Shown here piece after piece: positions 11,497-22,245 of a DNA stretch of 64,000 nucleotides. A model generated the notes under the pieces. It ran no database searches and was not told the origin of the DNA. It was given only the letters and a program-made list of their open reading frames with translations. Each line of letters begins with the position of its first letter. Position 1 is the first letter of the stretch. A program made the position numbers and the translations under genes. Origin of the DNA: Bidens hawaiensis (taxonomy: Eukaryota; Streptophyta; Magnoliopsida; Asterales; Asteraceae); NCBI GenBank assembly GCA_021521415.1, contig JAIQDT010000841.1:558001-622000 (forward strand), in the 5' to 3' direction.

Positions 11497-12587
11497 TACA
11501 TAATAATTAAGTAGCAGCCATCAATTAGCCATCAATTACCTTAAGATTTTTTTTGAACGGACAACCAAAACTTTATAAAATAAACAAAACAAACATTACA
11601 AGCAAAATGTTTAGATATTTCATCAATTGTCATATATTTAAAGAGTACAAGTCATAAATAGAAGACATCAATTATCTTAAGTTGTTTAGATATTTCATCA
11701 GCTATCATAATGTTGAAGAATACTTCATAGAATTTATAAGAGCCGACGATACAAATGGTAAAGGTTCTTTTTATTTTTTTTATGTTGTTGCAGATAAGTT
11801 AAGTAAAAGATGTCAAAATTATGTTAGAGAACAAAGTAATAACAATGGATTGGATCAAATATGAAAGGAAAACTTTAGTGTGTAAAAACCTTTAGTAGAT
11901 ATTAGTCCTAGATCTTTTTAAATTCCATGCGATTGCCCATGGTTTAAAATTAGTAACTTGTCATTTGGCTAACACGTGTAACGAAGCCAGTGATGTTTTT
12001 GGAGTGATCGATACAACATAATATTGAACATTTTTTTTCCTCTGTTAAAAGATGAAAATTCTACAAATAACTACATCTATCATATGCAAAAACTTGAATG
12101 TCAAATTATTATCACAAACATGTACTGAACAGCCAGGTAGAATGTGTTAAGGCAGTAATTAATTAGATTTCAAGACAAAATTTAAGATTTACACTTTTGG
12201 CAATATATGATGTTTATGTAGAACCTAAACTTAAAAACGATGCTAAATGTCCATTTACATAAGAATTGGAGAACTTTTTATTTTTTGTTAGGAATGATTT
12301 TATGGTATGATACTGTATTTGTTATTAGTTCAGTTCAATCAGTTAGAACTTCCAAGCAAAATATATGTATCGACGATGCTAAAGATCAACTCAATGTGGT
12401 TATTTTTTTTAATATATATGAGATGGATTTGAAAACCCTGTAGCTGTTGCTAAAGAAATGATTATAGAGAATAGAGAACCTAACTCGGGGTGAGAACGCA
12501 TAATTCATAGACAAACCATTTAATGAAAATGTTTATAAAGAGACTATGAAAAAATCAAGGTTGAATTATTTGAAGCAGGTTACATTA

Positions 12588-12852
12588 TCTATCCTATATA
12601 ATAAAGGAATCCATTTTTTGCCAAGTGTTAATATAATATTTCTTTATTTCTAACTTTTCCCGCACAAAATATTAGGATAATATTGTTGCAATATCATTAT
12701 TTTAACTTTTTAATTTTTCTCTTACAAGGAAATATACTCGGATATATTTGAATTGTAACTTTAAGTTATTTATTTAATATTTATTTTTTTTCTTTATTCT
12801 TTTTTATTTTTAAATTATTCGGACCCGTGTAATACACGGGTTTTTAACCTAG
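12588..12852 (+). mobile_element. Non-autonomous Helitron, 265 bp
   Basis: The 5' end TCTATCCTATATAATAAA follows an A, and the 3' end CTAG precedes a T, which is the A|T insertion site of Helitrons. Seven bases before CTAG is a perfect 8-bp hairpin, ACCCGTGT (12823-12830) with loop AAT and ACACGGGT (12834-12841). The interior is AT-rich with no coding capacity, so it would depend on a Rep/helicase supplied elsewhere. All three structural hallmarks are present. Confidence 0.85.
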
Positions 12853-12906
12853 TTTTATATATAGTATCAAGCTATTTTTCAATTAAAAGTAGATTTAATC
12901 AACTTA

Positions 12907-14716
12907 GGGGCTGTTTAGCAACTGCTGAACCATTAAGAGGTCTGAATGATTAAGAGACTCTGAACCAGTAAGTGCTGAACCAGTGGTGCTGTTTGGTTGG
13001 ACCTCTGAATGACTGTGCAGAATGACTATTTTACCCCTTTGACTATTTTGTGCTAAATAATATATATTTGTTTAGTCATAGGCATAATAATTGTACTAAA
13101 TGATCAAACTTCGTTATAACCAAGCAAAATATATCATAAAACAAACTTTTATTATAATCAATCCAAATACATTTTAAAAATAGTTCAACAAAACACTGAC
13201 ACAAATAACTTAACAATACAATCACAAGTAGACAAAACCCTTCAAACAAACATAGCAACTATTTTAATATAACCAAAAACATCTTGCATATATATTTAGC
13301 TTTGGAACTTCTATTGCATATTTGCACATATATTGAGCAAGCCTAGAGCCCTTGACCAGAAAGTCATGTTGTTCACCTAAAGGATTAGCAAAACAACTTG
13401 ATACAAACATGATACAACAAACCCAGGTTAATATGAACTTGTTTTGACCCATTACTTGACCTGCCCATTTTTTACTTTTTTGAACAAAATATCATACAAT
13501 GCCGCGCATGCTACGCTCCTGCTTGCAACACATAAAAAGCACCAAGTAACCATGAAACACAATCATTAGAGCCTTGAGTAATTTGTAAAATAGAATAATC
13601 TATGAAAAATATAGGTGAATAACACTGAGAATTTAACACATTCAATGCACCTCTCTTTCATTTTCCCATACATAAAATAGTATTCCCATGAGATAGACTT
13701 CATAACAGTTTCGTTTTCTTTCTAGTTGAGGAAACAACTAATTTTACCAATCTTCATAGTAGTAGTATTCGTTATATGTCGTTCCTTCCATGTTACAACT
13801 CAATCAAGCTAAACAGATCTTGCTTCCAATGTTATGCCACTAACCCACCCTAATTCCCATGTCCATTCCAGCCTAACCCAACCAGCCCGTGACAGTATGA
13901 TAGAACCGTCCAAACAAACCGAACCCACCCAGTCCATCTTTGCAGAAAACTGCAGCCTAACGAAGGCTATCATAGTCCTAACCCAATAACAGTCATTACT
14001 TTAGCATATGCAAATCACATAACAAGAGATAAAGGTACTTTATAAGTCTGTTTCATAATATCTTTATAAAAAGAAAATACTTTATGAATCAAATCTTAAC
14101 AAGTATTATATAAAAAATTGGATTATAAATATTTTTGCATATTGATGTACAACCCTGAGTTTTAATATATACATTCATAAATCAACAAACTTGAAAGGAA
14201 AGGGAATGAGTTGGAGCAATTCTGCAAGTTTTGTGATCAAAAGGACTAGTCCAAATAAAATAAAATACCACTACCAAACACAATGAAAGAAAGAGTATTA
14301 TTTGAAGACTTGCATACACTCTACCAGACAAACATATTTAATGGATCCCGATTAAACCAATTCAAAACAATTAGAACCCAAGCAAAACGAACCATATCTT
14401 TTTGATTGATTAAATTCAAAGCAATTGGAAACAATAAACCGATTATATGACTATCAAGCTTAAGATAAGATGAAAACCTGAAGACAGAATACAGAAGCAG
14501 CGAGGTCCGGTAGTGAGGGACGGCAGTGTTCGCGGCGGAGTCCGACGGTGAGGTGCCAGGATCCAGCAGCGATGAGAGGATGTGAAGAAAAGGGAGACGC
14601 TGCTGATTGATTAACGAACTGTTGTTTGCGTTGAAAGAGGGATATATTAGTTCTTAGCTGAATGGGTAAGACCCCCATTCAGCCATTCAGACGTTACCTT
14701 TTCATCAACCAAACAT
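12907..14716. mobile_element. PIF/Harbinger-like DNA transposon relic
   Basis: The left end reads GGGGCTGTTTAGC preceded by TTA, followed by repeated ctgaatgattaagag and ctgaaccag motifs. The right end, read inward on the minus strand, has TGTTTGGTTGATG and CTGAATGGCTGAATGG. The motifs mirror each other like the long, loosely conserved ends of Harbinger-type elements with a TTA target. The right terminus is eroded (accaaacatc, without the expected gcccc), and no transposase frame is recognisable. A CpG-rich patch at 14500-14600 may be a captured 5'-exon-like sequence. Confidence 0.4.
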
Positions 14717-15506
14717 CATGAAGTATGAGCAATTAAGTCCATACACTCTACCCATCTGGTCTCGTCCTCTCTTACAAACTATTATGGCTTTTCAAATATG
14801 TGGTGCTTTAGCATAAACAAGTTTTTATACATTAAAATTGTTAAAAAAAAGTATCTGAAATTTACATTGTCAAAAGAAAATTTAAGAGAGCCCGTTATTT
14901 TATCAATTCAACTATATTTGCTAAAGGAATCCGATTATATTGCAATTAATTATAAAACAGAAAAAGAAAACTCAATTTGAACATATTTATGAAAATACAA
15001 AAACATATAGACCATATAACAAATTTTAACTTCGTCATTTATAAATTTTTTAGTGTGTTATTACCGGTTTCAAACCCGGATAGAGAAGAAATGTTTATAA
15101 TAGCGGAATCTGTAAACGAGCCATGCAATTTTACTTCTCTAACCCTAAGGATTGCAGAATTATTTCTTACTAGCATTGATTAAAAGGTTTCCTTGTCCAG
15201 GGTACTTTGTATTTTGTTCTTTTACCATGCAATATGTTTGAACTGTGTGTCACATGTCGAATGCATTGATTGTTAACAACTCACCACATTAAAAGTTAAA
15301 AGGTATGCCCATATATCCTTTTGACCCACCATATATCATTATATAATTAAGGTAGCCGCCTCCGGAGAAACAGAATTGGCACTAATGATGGATGGGAAAT
15401 ATTGGGAACATTCTCTAGCTAGAAAACACTTACTAGCATATACCCAAAATGATTTATAAATTTCCTTAAATGCAAAGAATAAGCTAAAATCGTGCAACAT
15501 CATGGA
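14717..15506. other. AT-rich upstream region of the PEBP gene
   Basis: I see no gene or recognisable element. It forms the distal promoter region of the PEBP gene. Confidence 0.4.
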
Positions 15507-15589
15507 TTACAGTTGATTATTGAGTAACCAATAAGCTTTATTCTTTATTCTTGATTTACAGTTGATTATTGAGTAACCAATAAGCTTTA
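15507..15589 (+). repeat. 49-bp-period duplication in the PEBP promoter
   Basis: The sequence ttacagttgattattgagta and its continuation to agcttta occurs at 15507 and again at 15556, identical over about 34 bp. It lies about 170-260 bp upstream of the TATA box. Confidence 0.9.
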
Positions 15590-15761
15590 GACATGTATAA
15601 CTTCCTAATATAGAAATACAAGTTTGCTTAAAGAGGGAATAGGATCTCTTTAACAAGCACTTAAAGAGAACTTTCCGAATTTGGTAAAACTTTATGCTGC
15701 TGAATCTCTTCAATCCTTTAAAGACTACCATTTTTTAGTCTCTGTTTGATATTTACTTCTC

Positions 15762-15769
15762 TATAAAAA
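15762..15769 (+). promoter_or_regulatory. TATA box of the PEBP gene
   Basis: TATAAAAA lies 108 bp before the ATG. A CT-rich tract (15829-15847), typical of plant 5' leaders, follows it. Confidence 0.65.
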
Positions 15770-15869
15770 GGCACTTATGCATCAAATACAACTCACACAT
15801 TTTCACACACCTAGTGAACTCCACCAATCTCTCTCTCTCTCTCTCTACATCATCACTTTCATCAACATC

Positions 15870-16669
15870 ATGTCCAGAATGGCTGAACCACTGGCAGTAG
15901 GAAGAGTGATAGGAGAGGTGGTGGACACATTTACACCAAGTGTCAAATTGAATGTGACCTACAATCTCAACAAGACTGTCTCCAATGGACATGAGCTCAT
16001 GCCTAATCTCATTACCACTAAACCTCACGTCGATATTGGTGGTGAAGACATGAGATCTGCATACACCCTTGTAATCCTCTTCATCTCTAGCATTATATAT
16101 ATGTTTATATAATTATATCTGTATGTTAACTTTGTCTTATTTCGACTTCAAGATCATGACTGATCCAGATGTTCCTGGCCCTAGTGATCCTTACTTAAGA
16201 GAACATCTCCACTGGTAAGATTTATAGATTTCGGTCTACAGTTTTCTAGTATATTTATTATATTCTTAAAGTGCCATTTAACTTTAACTGAATATGAACA
16301 AATTTTGGACCCCATTTTACGTTACAGGATCGTGACAGACATTCCTGGTACCACTGACGCATCTTTCGGTACATACATTTAATCATATGCATGAACCACA
16401 TTATTTTTCTTTAATGCATTCCACGCATAATCTGAATTGCACATAATGCAGGGAGAGAGATTGTAAGCTATGAGGCACCGAAGCCGGTAATAGGGATTCA
16501 CCGATATGTGTTCTTACTGTTCAAACAGAAAACAAGAAAATCGGTGACTCCACCGACTTCCAGAGACCGTTTCAACACTCGTAGCTTCAGTCAAGAACAT
16601 GGGTTAGGATTACCCGTTGCTGCGGTATATTTCAATGCTCAGAGAGAAAATGCGGCCCGTCGAAGATGA
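15870..16669 (+). CDS. TFL1/BFT-like: TFL1/BFT-like PEBP-family floral regulator, four exons
   Basis: Exons are 15870-16070, 16153-16214, 16328-16368 and 16452-16669, all with GT-AG introns. Exons 2 and 3 are 62 and 41 bp, the canonical FT/TFL1 sizes, and the joined CDS encodes 173 residues. Motifs: [18 protein letters not shown] (71-88), [12 protein letters not shown] (91-102), GIHRYVF (116-122), [15 protein letters not shown] and a basic C-terminus. His85, at the FT Tyr85/TFL1 His88 position, and Asp140, at the FT Gln140/TFL1 Asp144 position, are TFL1-type, so a floral repressor partnering 14-3-3 and FD-type bZIP proteins is inferred. The MSR start, IGGED, DASFGREIV and [11 protein letters not shown] wording looks closest to BFT. 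All residues appear intact. A retrotransposon begins 123 bp after the stop. A second in-frame ATG lies at 15879. Confidence 0.93.
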
Positions 16670-16733
16670 TATTCATCGTATTAAACATCTCAAATTTTAT
16701 TAATTATGCGTATATGCACTCTGCAGCCTCAAT

Positions 16734-16767
16734 AATAAAGAAGAGAAAAGTGATAATGTTGAATAAA
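16734..16767 (+). promoter_or_regulatory. AATAAA polyadenylation-signal candidates of the PEBP gene
   Basis: AATAAA occurs at 16734 and again near 16762, 65-95 bp after the stop and just before the LTR insertion. Original 3' flank resumes at 26153. Confidence 0.45.
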
Positions 16768-16792
16768 ACAATAAAACTAGATTTTATGTATG

Positions 16793-17723
16793 TGAAGAAA
16801 CACTAACCAGACCCCAGCCAGATTACTGGTAACCTGGGGGTTGGAGAGATGTTTCCCACGAGGGGTTAGACCCTTGGAAGATGGTTCTTCTGATAACCTG
16901 CAAAACAGACACCGTGAGCTCGTCACTGAGAAGGGGGGGGGTTCCTCCTTGTGACCACCCTCCGGCGTGAGAATCAGACTAGATTGCTCTTTAAATATAA
17001 AAGTATATTAAGAGATTGCTAGAGCAGATATCAGGTATAATATGATGATAATGTAGTCAGATATGATCATACCATTTGTGGTATTTATAGCCGAAGGTAG
17101 GTTTCCAAGGGGTTTAGCCGGCCCAACACGCTACCAACTGTAACCTATGCACGTGCCCTGCCTGTGAGTGGTGAATAGGTAGCGGCTGACACAGAGCAGG
17201 CGTGTCGTGCACTCTTCCTCTTCTGCCAACTACAGGCTAGGCACGTGGTATGGCAGGAGTTGGTGGGTAGGCGGCGGCTATTGGTCACAGTGCTGTGGCG
17301 TGCTGTCTGCCATGCTGTTGTCAGTGAGCTGTCGCATTCTTGGTCAGATCTTTTGTCTGTACCTCGTCAGGTATCACACAAAAGATCCTCCATCATACGG
17401 ACTGGCTCATTTAGGCGGGAGTTTTCCCCCTCCCGCCTTTGCTCATTCCTTCAGGTGACACTGGGGAGAGTTAAGTGCCTAGTGCGTGTAGCCATGCTGC
17501 GCGGGTGGCCTTCCCTCATGGCTTGTATCCGAGGCTGCGGGAACAGGCGGAGTCCTTCACCATGGGAGGCATTTCCTGCGGGACCAGCTTGCATACTGCG
17601 CGTAAGGACGTCACTTCTCTGAGCATGGTTGGTCCTGCGGATCCAGTTGGTCTCTGCGCAGACGTCCCTGTTTAAGGTGAGTCTTGCGGGTCCAACTGGG
17701 CTCTGCTGGGACCTACCTCTTCA
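16793..17723 (-). repeat. 3' LTR of the Tat-like element
   Basis: Nearly identical to 25222-26152. On the minus strand a TATA-like CTATAAATAC lies at 17081-17090 (25510-25519 in the other LTR). The open frames inside both LTRs (e.g. 17245-17622) are identical because the LTRs are, and look non-coding. Confidence 0.95.
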
Positions 17724-17736
17724 AGTCCCCCCAGTC
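17724..17736 (-). other. Polypurine tract of the Tat-like element
   Basis: Read on the minus strand, ctGGGGGGActt lies directly against the 3' LTR. Confidence 0.6.
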
Positions 17737-17882
17737 CAATGTTCTTCTCATGCGTGTTTAATAAAGTGAGGTGAACTTTTGGACTTAAAAAGGGTTTTGA
17801 AAAGGGTTTTGTAAGGTTTTCCATGGGAAGTCCTTGTCACTTGCAGAAATGCCCGAGTTTCCTGCTTGGTCTTTGGGTATGA

Positions 17883-18070
17883 TGCGGGTAGGTCTGTAAC
17901 CTCCTCGCAGGTCAGGAGCATTGAGTCCCAGTTGTGTGGATTCTCCATGAGGTTTTGGTAGTTTTGAACATAGTGATCAATTATGTTAAAACCACCAATT
18001 CCATCCTGGAGCTTCAAACAACGTAGTTCTCGACGTTCCCGCTATGCGGGGATGTTATTTCCTTTTCCGC
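17883..18070. repeat. Segment shared with the LTR of the chromovirus array
   Basis: This internal stretch matches 35724-35904 (and the equivalent places in the other two chromovirus LTRs) with interspersed differences. Shared blocks include tgcgggtagg, gattctcca, catagtgatca(a/g)ttatgtt, aattccatc(c/t)tggagcttca and atgcgggga. Confidence 0.75.
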
Positions 18071-18100
18071 AAGCATTGCCCAGAAGATCCTTCTTGGTTT

Positions 18101-18580
18101 CAATTCCCAGCGGAGCGCTAGGTATGTGAAGGGTTTTGCCTTAACACTGTACCTGCGCTCGTCTTACGGTTACTTTACTTCCAAGGTATTCCTGGCGTCA
18201 ATTCCCTGCGGGTGCTAGGTATGTGAAGGGTTTTGCCTTTACACTGTACCCGCACCTGTCTTATAGTTACTTGGTTGCCGAGGTACTTGGCTTCAATTCC
18301 CTGCGGGTGCTAGGTATGTGAAGGGTTTTGCCTTAACACTGTACCCGCATCCGTCTTATGGTTACTTGTTCGCCAAGGTTTTCTTGGCTTCAATTCCCTG
18401 CGGGTGCTAGGTATGTGAAGGGTTTTGCCTTAACACTGTACCCGCATCCGTCTTATGGTTACTTGTTCGCCAAGGTTTTCTTGGCTTCAATTCCCTGCGG
18501 GTGCTAGGTATGTGAAGGGTTTTGCCTTAACACTGTACCCGCATCCGTCTTATGGTTACTTGTTCGCCAAGGAAAGGGGG
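18101..18580 (+). repeat. About five ~97-bp tandem repeats
   Basis: The anchor caattccc recurs at 18101, 18199, 18294, 18391 and 18488. Each unit contains gctaggtatgtgaagggttt and ends near gccaagg. A T-run follows at 18595-18619. It lies between the 3' LTR and the antisense gene. Confidence 0.9.
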
Positions 18581-18594
18581 TATTTTCCCGCTTC

Positions 18595-18626
<32 letters not shown>

Positions 18627-18932
18627 GAATTTTGAAATTCGAAAGGTTGGTGGAAAGATAGGAACAGTCCAAACCTCTGAAACGTCGCGCGACGGTTTCT
18701 TCTGACTGTGTCAGGACGTGCAGGAAGTTATGGTGACGTGACATTATATGGTCATTCCAGACGCTTTTTCAGGCGCGTGGGCGCGATTTTTCGGGCGCGT
18801 GGCCGCGAAATTACTGGCACACGTCCTGTCAACAGCTGTTGCCAGTCTGCTTTTTGCCACGTGTCATAGTTTCATTGCACATTTGATTTCTCTCTCCTCC
18901 GCATTAAATTCACCGCATTAATTGCGATTACT

Positions 18933-18940
18933 ATATAAAG
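18933..18940 (+). promoter_or_regulatory. TATA box of the antisense gene
   Basis: TATATAAA lies about 130 bp before the ATG at 19064. A purine run and then a C/T-rich leader follow, a good plant core-promoter arrangement within the element. Confidence 0.65.
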
Positions 18941-19063
18941 GGGGGGAGGGTTATTTGCAATCCACACTTTCCACTTTCATCTCTTCTTCTCAAGTAATTT
19001 CCGGCGAATTTTTCTGTTCAGTAAAGCATTACCCTGAAATCTCTTTTTCGTCTTTCTTCCACC

Positions 19064-22041
19064 ATGTCTTCTCATGATGCTGATGACCAGAGGACTGCTG
19101 GCGAATGCCAGTGCTCTCTTCCTGTCGATCTGTACCAGTATATCGTCAGGAAGTTCATGCTCGAGTCTCTCGAGCCTGAGTTTCCTGAACCCCACCATAC
19201 TGTGTACGATGCCCCTAGTGGCAAGATCGGGGTTTATGCTGCATTCTTTGTCTACGGAAACCTTAGGTTTCCGTTGACAAAGTTTGTGTACCGTGTACTA
19301 GAGAGGCACGGTGTGCACCTGACAGAGGTGCACCCCATGGCCATTGCCAAGGTCCGGCACTTTGAGTGGGTGTGCCGGATACTGGGCCTTGAGCCCCTCG
19401 TTGACCGCCTGATGACCTTCTATACATGGAGGTGCATCCAAGGGTGGTACACTCTTACAACCCGTATCAAGGGTTTAAAGATTTGTACCACCGAGCGGAG
19501 TCTTCGCTCATGGAGAAGAGAGTTCTTCTTCATATCCGCTCGCGCCATCCCCATCGCCATGAAGTTCAAGAATGGCCAGGCGCTTCCGAACCTTCCCGCC
19601 CTCAACTACGAGGAGGCGGAATGGTTCTCGAAGATTTCCCGGGTCCAGTCCCCGGTTTTCCGTTTTCCGGAGTCGGCGATGGTGATGTTGGGGATGAGCC
19701 GGGTGTGGAAGGCGGCGAATGCGGATAAGGTTCCGATCGTCCTTGAATATGGTTCGAACTCTGTCCCTTATGGTACGTCTTGTTTCATTTTGCTGACTTC
19801 GATTTTTACTAACTTTCTTGTTAATTTCAGAGGGGAACGATCTTCAGTCGCTCCTGAACCCGCGGGAGGAAGATGGTCCCGCGCGGATGGGTACTCGTGC
19901 TCTGGACGAGAACGAGTTGCCCATCTTAGAGCAGACCGCGGGTCGGTTCGTGGAGGTTTACCCGCCAGGCCAAGAGATCCTGAGCCACCGACGGCCAGGT
20001 AAGCCTATCTTCTACCCTGAACCTCTCAATGCTGTGCCTGCTGCTGGAGTTGACATTTCTTCTTCTGAGGAATCCGCAGAAGGTCCTCCACTGGTGCGGA
20101 AGAAAAAGGCTGCCGTCGGGAAAGGCAAGGAGAGGGTGGCCTCTACGGCCGACCCGGTAGTCCTATCTGACTCGGAGTCAGATAATGCAGAGGTGGCGGG
20201 GAAGCCCGGTGGTGAGGAGACCACCGTTCCGGAGGCTGTAGCTGTTACCTCCGGGGAGGCAATGACGACGACGGTTGCCGGTGTCAAGAGGCCGGCACCA
20301 TCGAGTTCGCCCCCGCTCGTCCGTGCGTTCAAGCTCAAGAAACCCCGTGAGTACCCCCATAATTCTTGTCTAGATTTGTTGTTTCAAATAAATTTTTCTA
20401 ACACTTTTGCTTGTGCAGGTGTGGATGTTGACGCATTCCAGGGTGGAGTTGGAGCAAGTATTCCCCCGCCAATGACGGTAGGCTCGGTCAGCCTTCCCGA
20501 GGCGTCGACCCAGGCGTCTACGCCTGCTTCCGCTGGTTCCAGCCTTCCTGAGGCTGTTCCAGCTGAGAAGGTGTCTCCGCCGGCCGTGAGTGCAATTTTT
20601 ACAGCATCTTTCACGGAGCCGGCGGTTACTGTTGCTGAGGAGGTGGCGCCAACCATTGCTGCCACAGCGGCTGCCACTATACCTGCGCCACCGGCACCGA
20701 CGGCCGGACCATCAGGTATGCGCCAGGCTTCCCGCCGATCTATGCCACCTTCCCGTCTGCCTGACCTGTTGGATGGATTTCCTTTAGGTTCAGGTGATGG
20801 GTTTGGCGGCTATCGGCCTGTTATTGACCCTACAGGTACGTAGGGTTCTTTTTCCCTTACATATTTTTATCATCTTTTCCTAACTGCTTTTGTTTCTTTT
20901 GCAGTGTCGGATTCCAATGAAGTGTATGTTCCAAGATGGAACATACGCCGAGGAACAACCCTTCGCACCCCTGTGGAGTGCGTGGATTGGGCTCGCCACG
21001 CTGCTCCTCATGGTGCGTTGGGGGAAGCCATGGCTAGCTACCAGGAGGGTAGGCTAACCAATGAGCTTCGGGTTCTCCAGGCCCGGACGCAGCCCCGCGT
21101 CGAGCTGCTTTGTCGTGAAAACGACAAGTTAAAAGCAGCTCGCGCCAAAGATGTATCTGAAGCGCGGGCTCTTCGGGAGGAGAACCGGCAGTTGGCCGCT
21201 GCCGCAGCCGAGAAGGAGAAGGCATTCAAGGCCCTCGAGGTTGAAGTCCAGGCGCGACTCGAGGCCCGCTCCAAGGCTGCCCAAGCTGTGAATGAACAGC
21301 TTCGGCTGGCCAAGGAGACTGCGCGAAACTCAACTGAGAGGGCTGCCAAGGCTGAAGCTGTTGCTGAGCCGCTTCGCGAAGAGAATGAGCAGCTTAAATG
21401 CAAATTAAAGGCTCTTCAGCATGCTCATGACGCCTTGGCAATGGAAGATGCCAAGAAGCTGCAGGAGATCCTTGACCAGAGGGGGGTGCTTGACCGCACT
21501 GAAAGGAAACTCAAAAGCGTCGAAGAGGCTGCCGCCAAGGAAGTTCAACTTGCCAACCTTGATAAGAGCGGAGCCGAACGTGCTTACAAAGAGAGTCAAG
21601 CTACCCTCCAATGGCTGCTTCGAGAAGCGTTGCCTCAGGTATCTTTAACTTTTTCTTTACGCTTTCTGCTCGTAATTAGAAAATGTTCTAACTTGTATTC
21701 TCTTGTAGGTTGTGCGTCGGGTCCTTTCGGAGACCTCTTATGACGATGCGATGAGCACAGCCCTCAACGCTTCTCATGAGGATGGGGAGAAGACTGGCTT
21801 CCTGCTTGGTCTAGGGTTTGCTGAGAGAGGCTTTCCGCCCTCCAACTTCCCTTTATTCAATGTTAATACTGAAGCTGCTTATGACCAAGCTGTGAACCAG
21901 TACGCTGCCTTCCCGCATCCAGTGGTGGAGAAGGTGAACGAAGCTGCTGCTGCTGATGATGGGCTAAACATCCTTAAGGCTTTCCTTGGGCAGCCGCGCT
22001 CTGACGGTGCTGGTCCAAGCGGAGGTGGCCCTGAAGCCTGA
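19064..22041 (+). CDS. Five-exon antisense gene of the Tat-like element (Transposase_28-like N-terminus, coiled coil)
   Basis: Predicted exons are 19064-19772, 19831-20346, 20419-20835, 20905-21638 and 21709-22041. All four introns are short (58-72 bp) with GT...AG ends, and every junction keeps one frame, giving about 902 residues to the stop at 22039-22041. Residues about 55-125 (GNLRFPLTKFVYRVLERHGVH, then HPMAIAKVRHFEWVCRILG) resemble the plant 'putative gypsy-type transposon' domain (PF04195). The middle is Ser/Pro/Ala-rich with an acidic SDSESD patch and a basic KRPAP...KLKKPR stretch that could be a nuclear signal. Exon 4 encodes a long Ala/Glu/Lys/Arg-rich coiled coil (about 595-785). 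It is transcribed opposite to gag. Function is unknown; it has no catalytic motif I recognise. Confidence 0.8.
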
Positions 22042-22245
22042 TCCTGAAGATCCCTTCCCACTGCTAGGATAGACTTAGCTTTGTATAGATTTCTTTTAGG
22101 CGGGTAGTTACCCGGCCACTGTTGTAATATATCATTGAAATATACGATTGTTATTCCTTTCATTGGATTCTTTGCTTTATAAACTTATGACTTGCATACT
22201 TAGTTTAAAATAGCAATTTTCCAAGTGTTTAGAATAAGAACCTTC

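Larger units (their letters stand above)
10542..12587. other. AT-rich intergenic sequence
   Basis: No coding region is supported. It contains a TA microsatellite at 10629-10654. A tract at 11545-11600 (ttttttttgaacggacaacc...) resembles the 3' end of a plant LINE in minus orientation. A degenerate Helitron-like end lies near 11496. Confidence 0.5.

Noticed and set aside
13076..13452. Minus-strand frames with membrane-like sequence
   Set aside because: Low-complexity AT-rich translation with no family pattern and no splice or promoter support.
14460..14678. Minus-strand 72-codon frame
   Set aside because: It looks like a leader or exon-like patch within a transposon relic; no protein similarity is recognised.
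17207..17675. Overlapping open frames in the Tat-like LTRs (also 25636-26104)
   Set aside because: They recur only because the LTRs are duplicates, overlap each other in several frames and resemble no protein.
19074..21648. Short frames overlapping the antisense gene on either strand
   Set aside because: They are by-products of GC-rich coding sequence; the spliced plus-strand frame explains the region.
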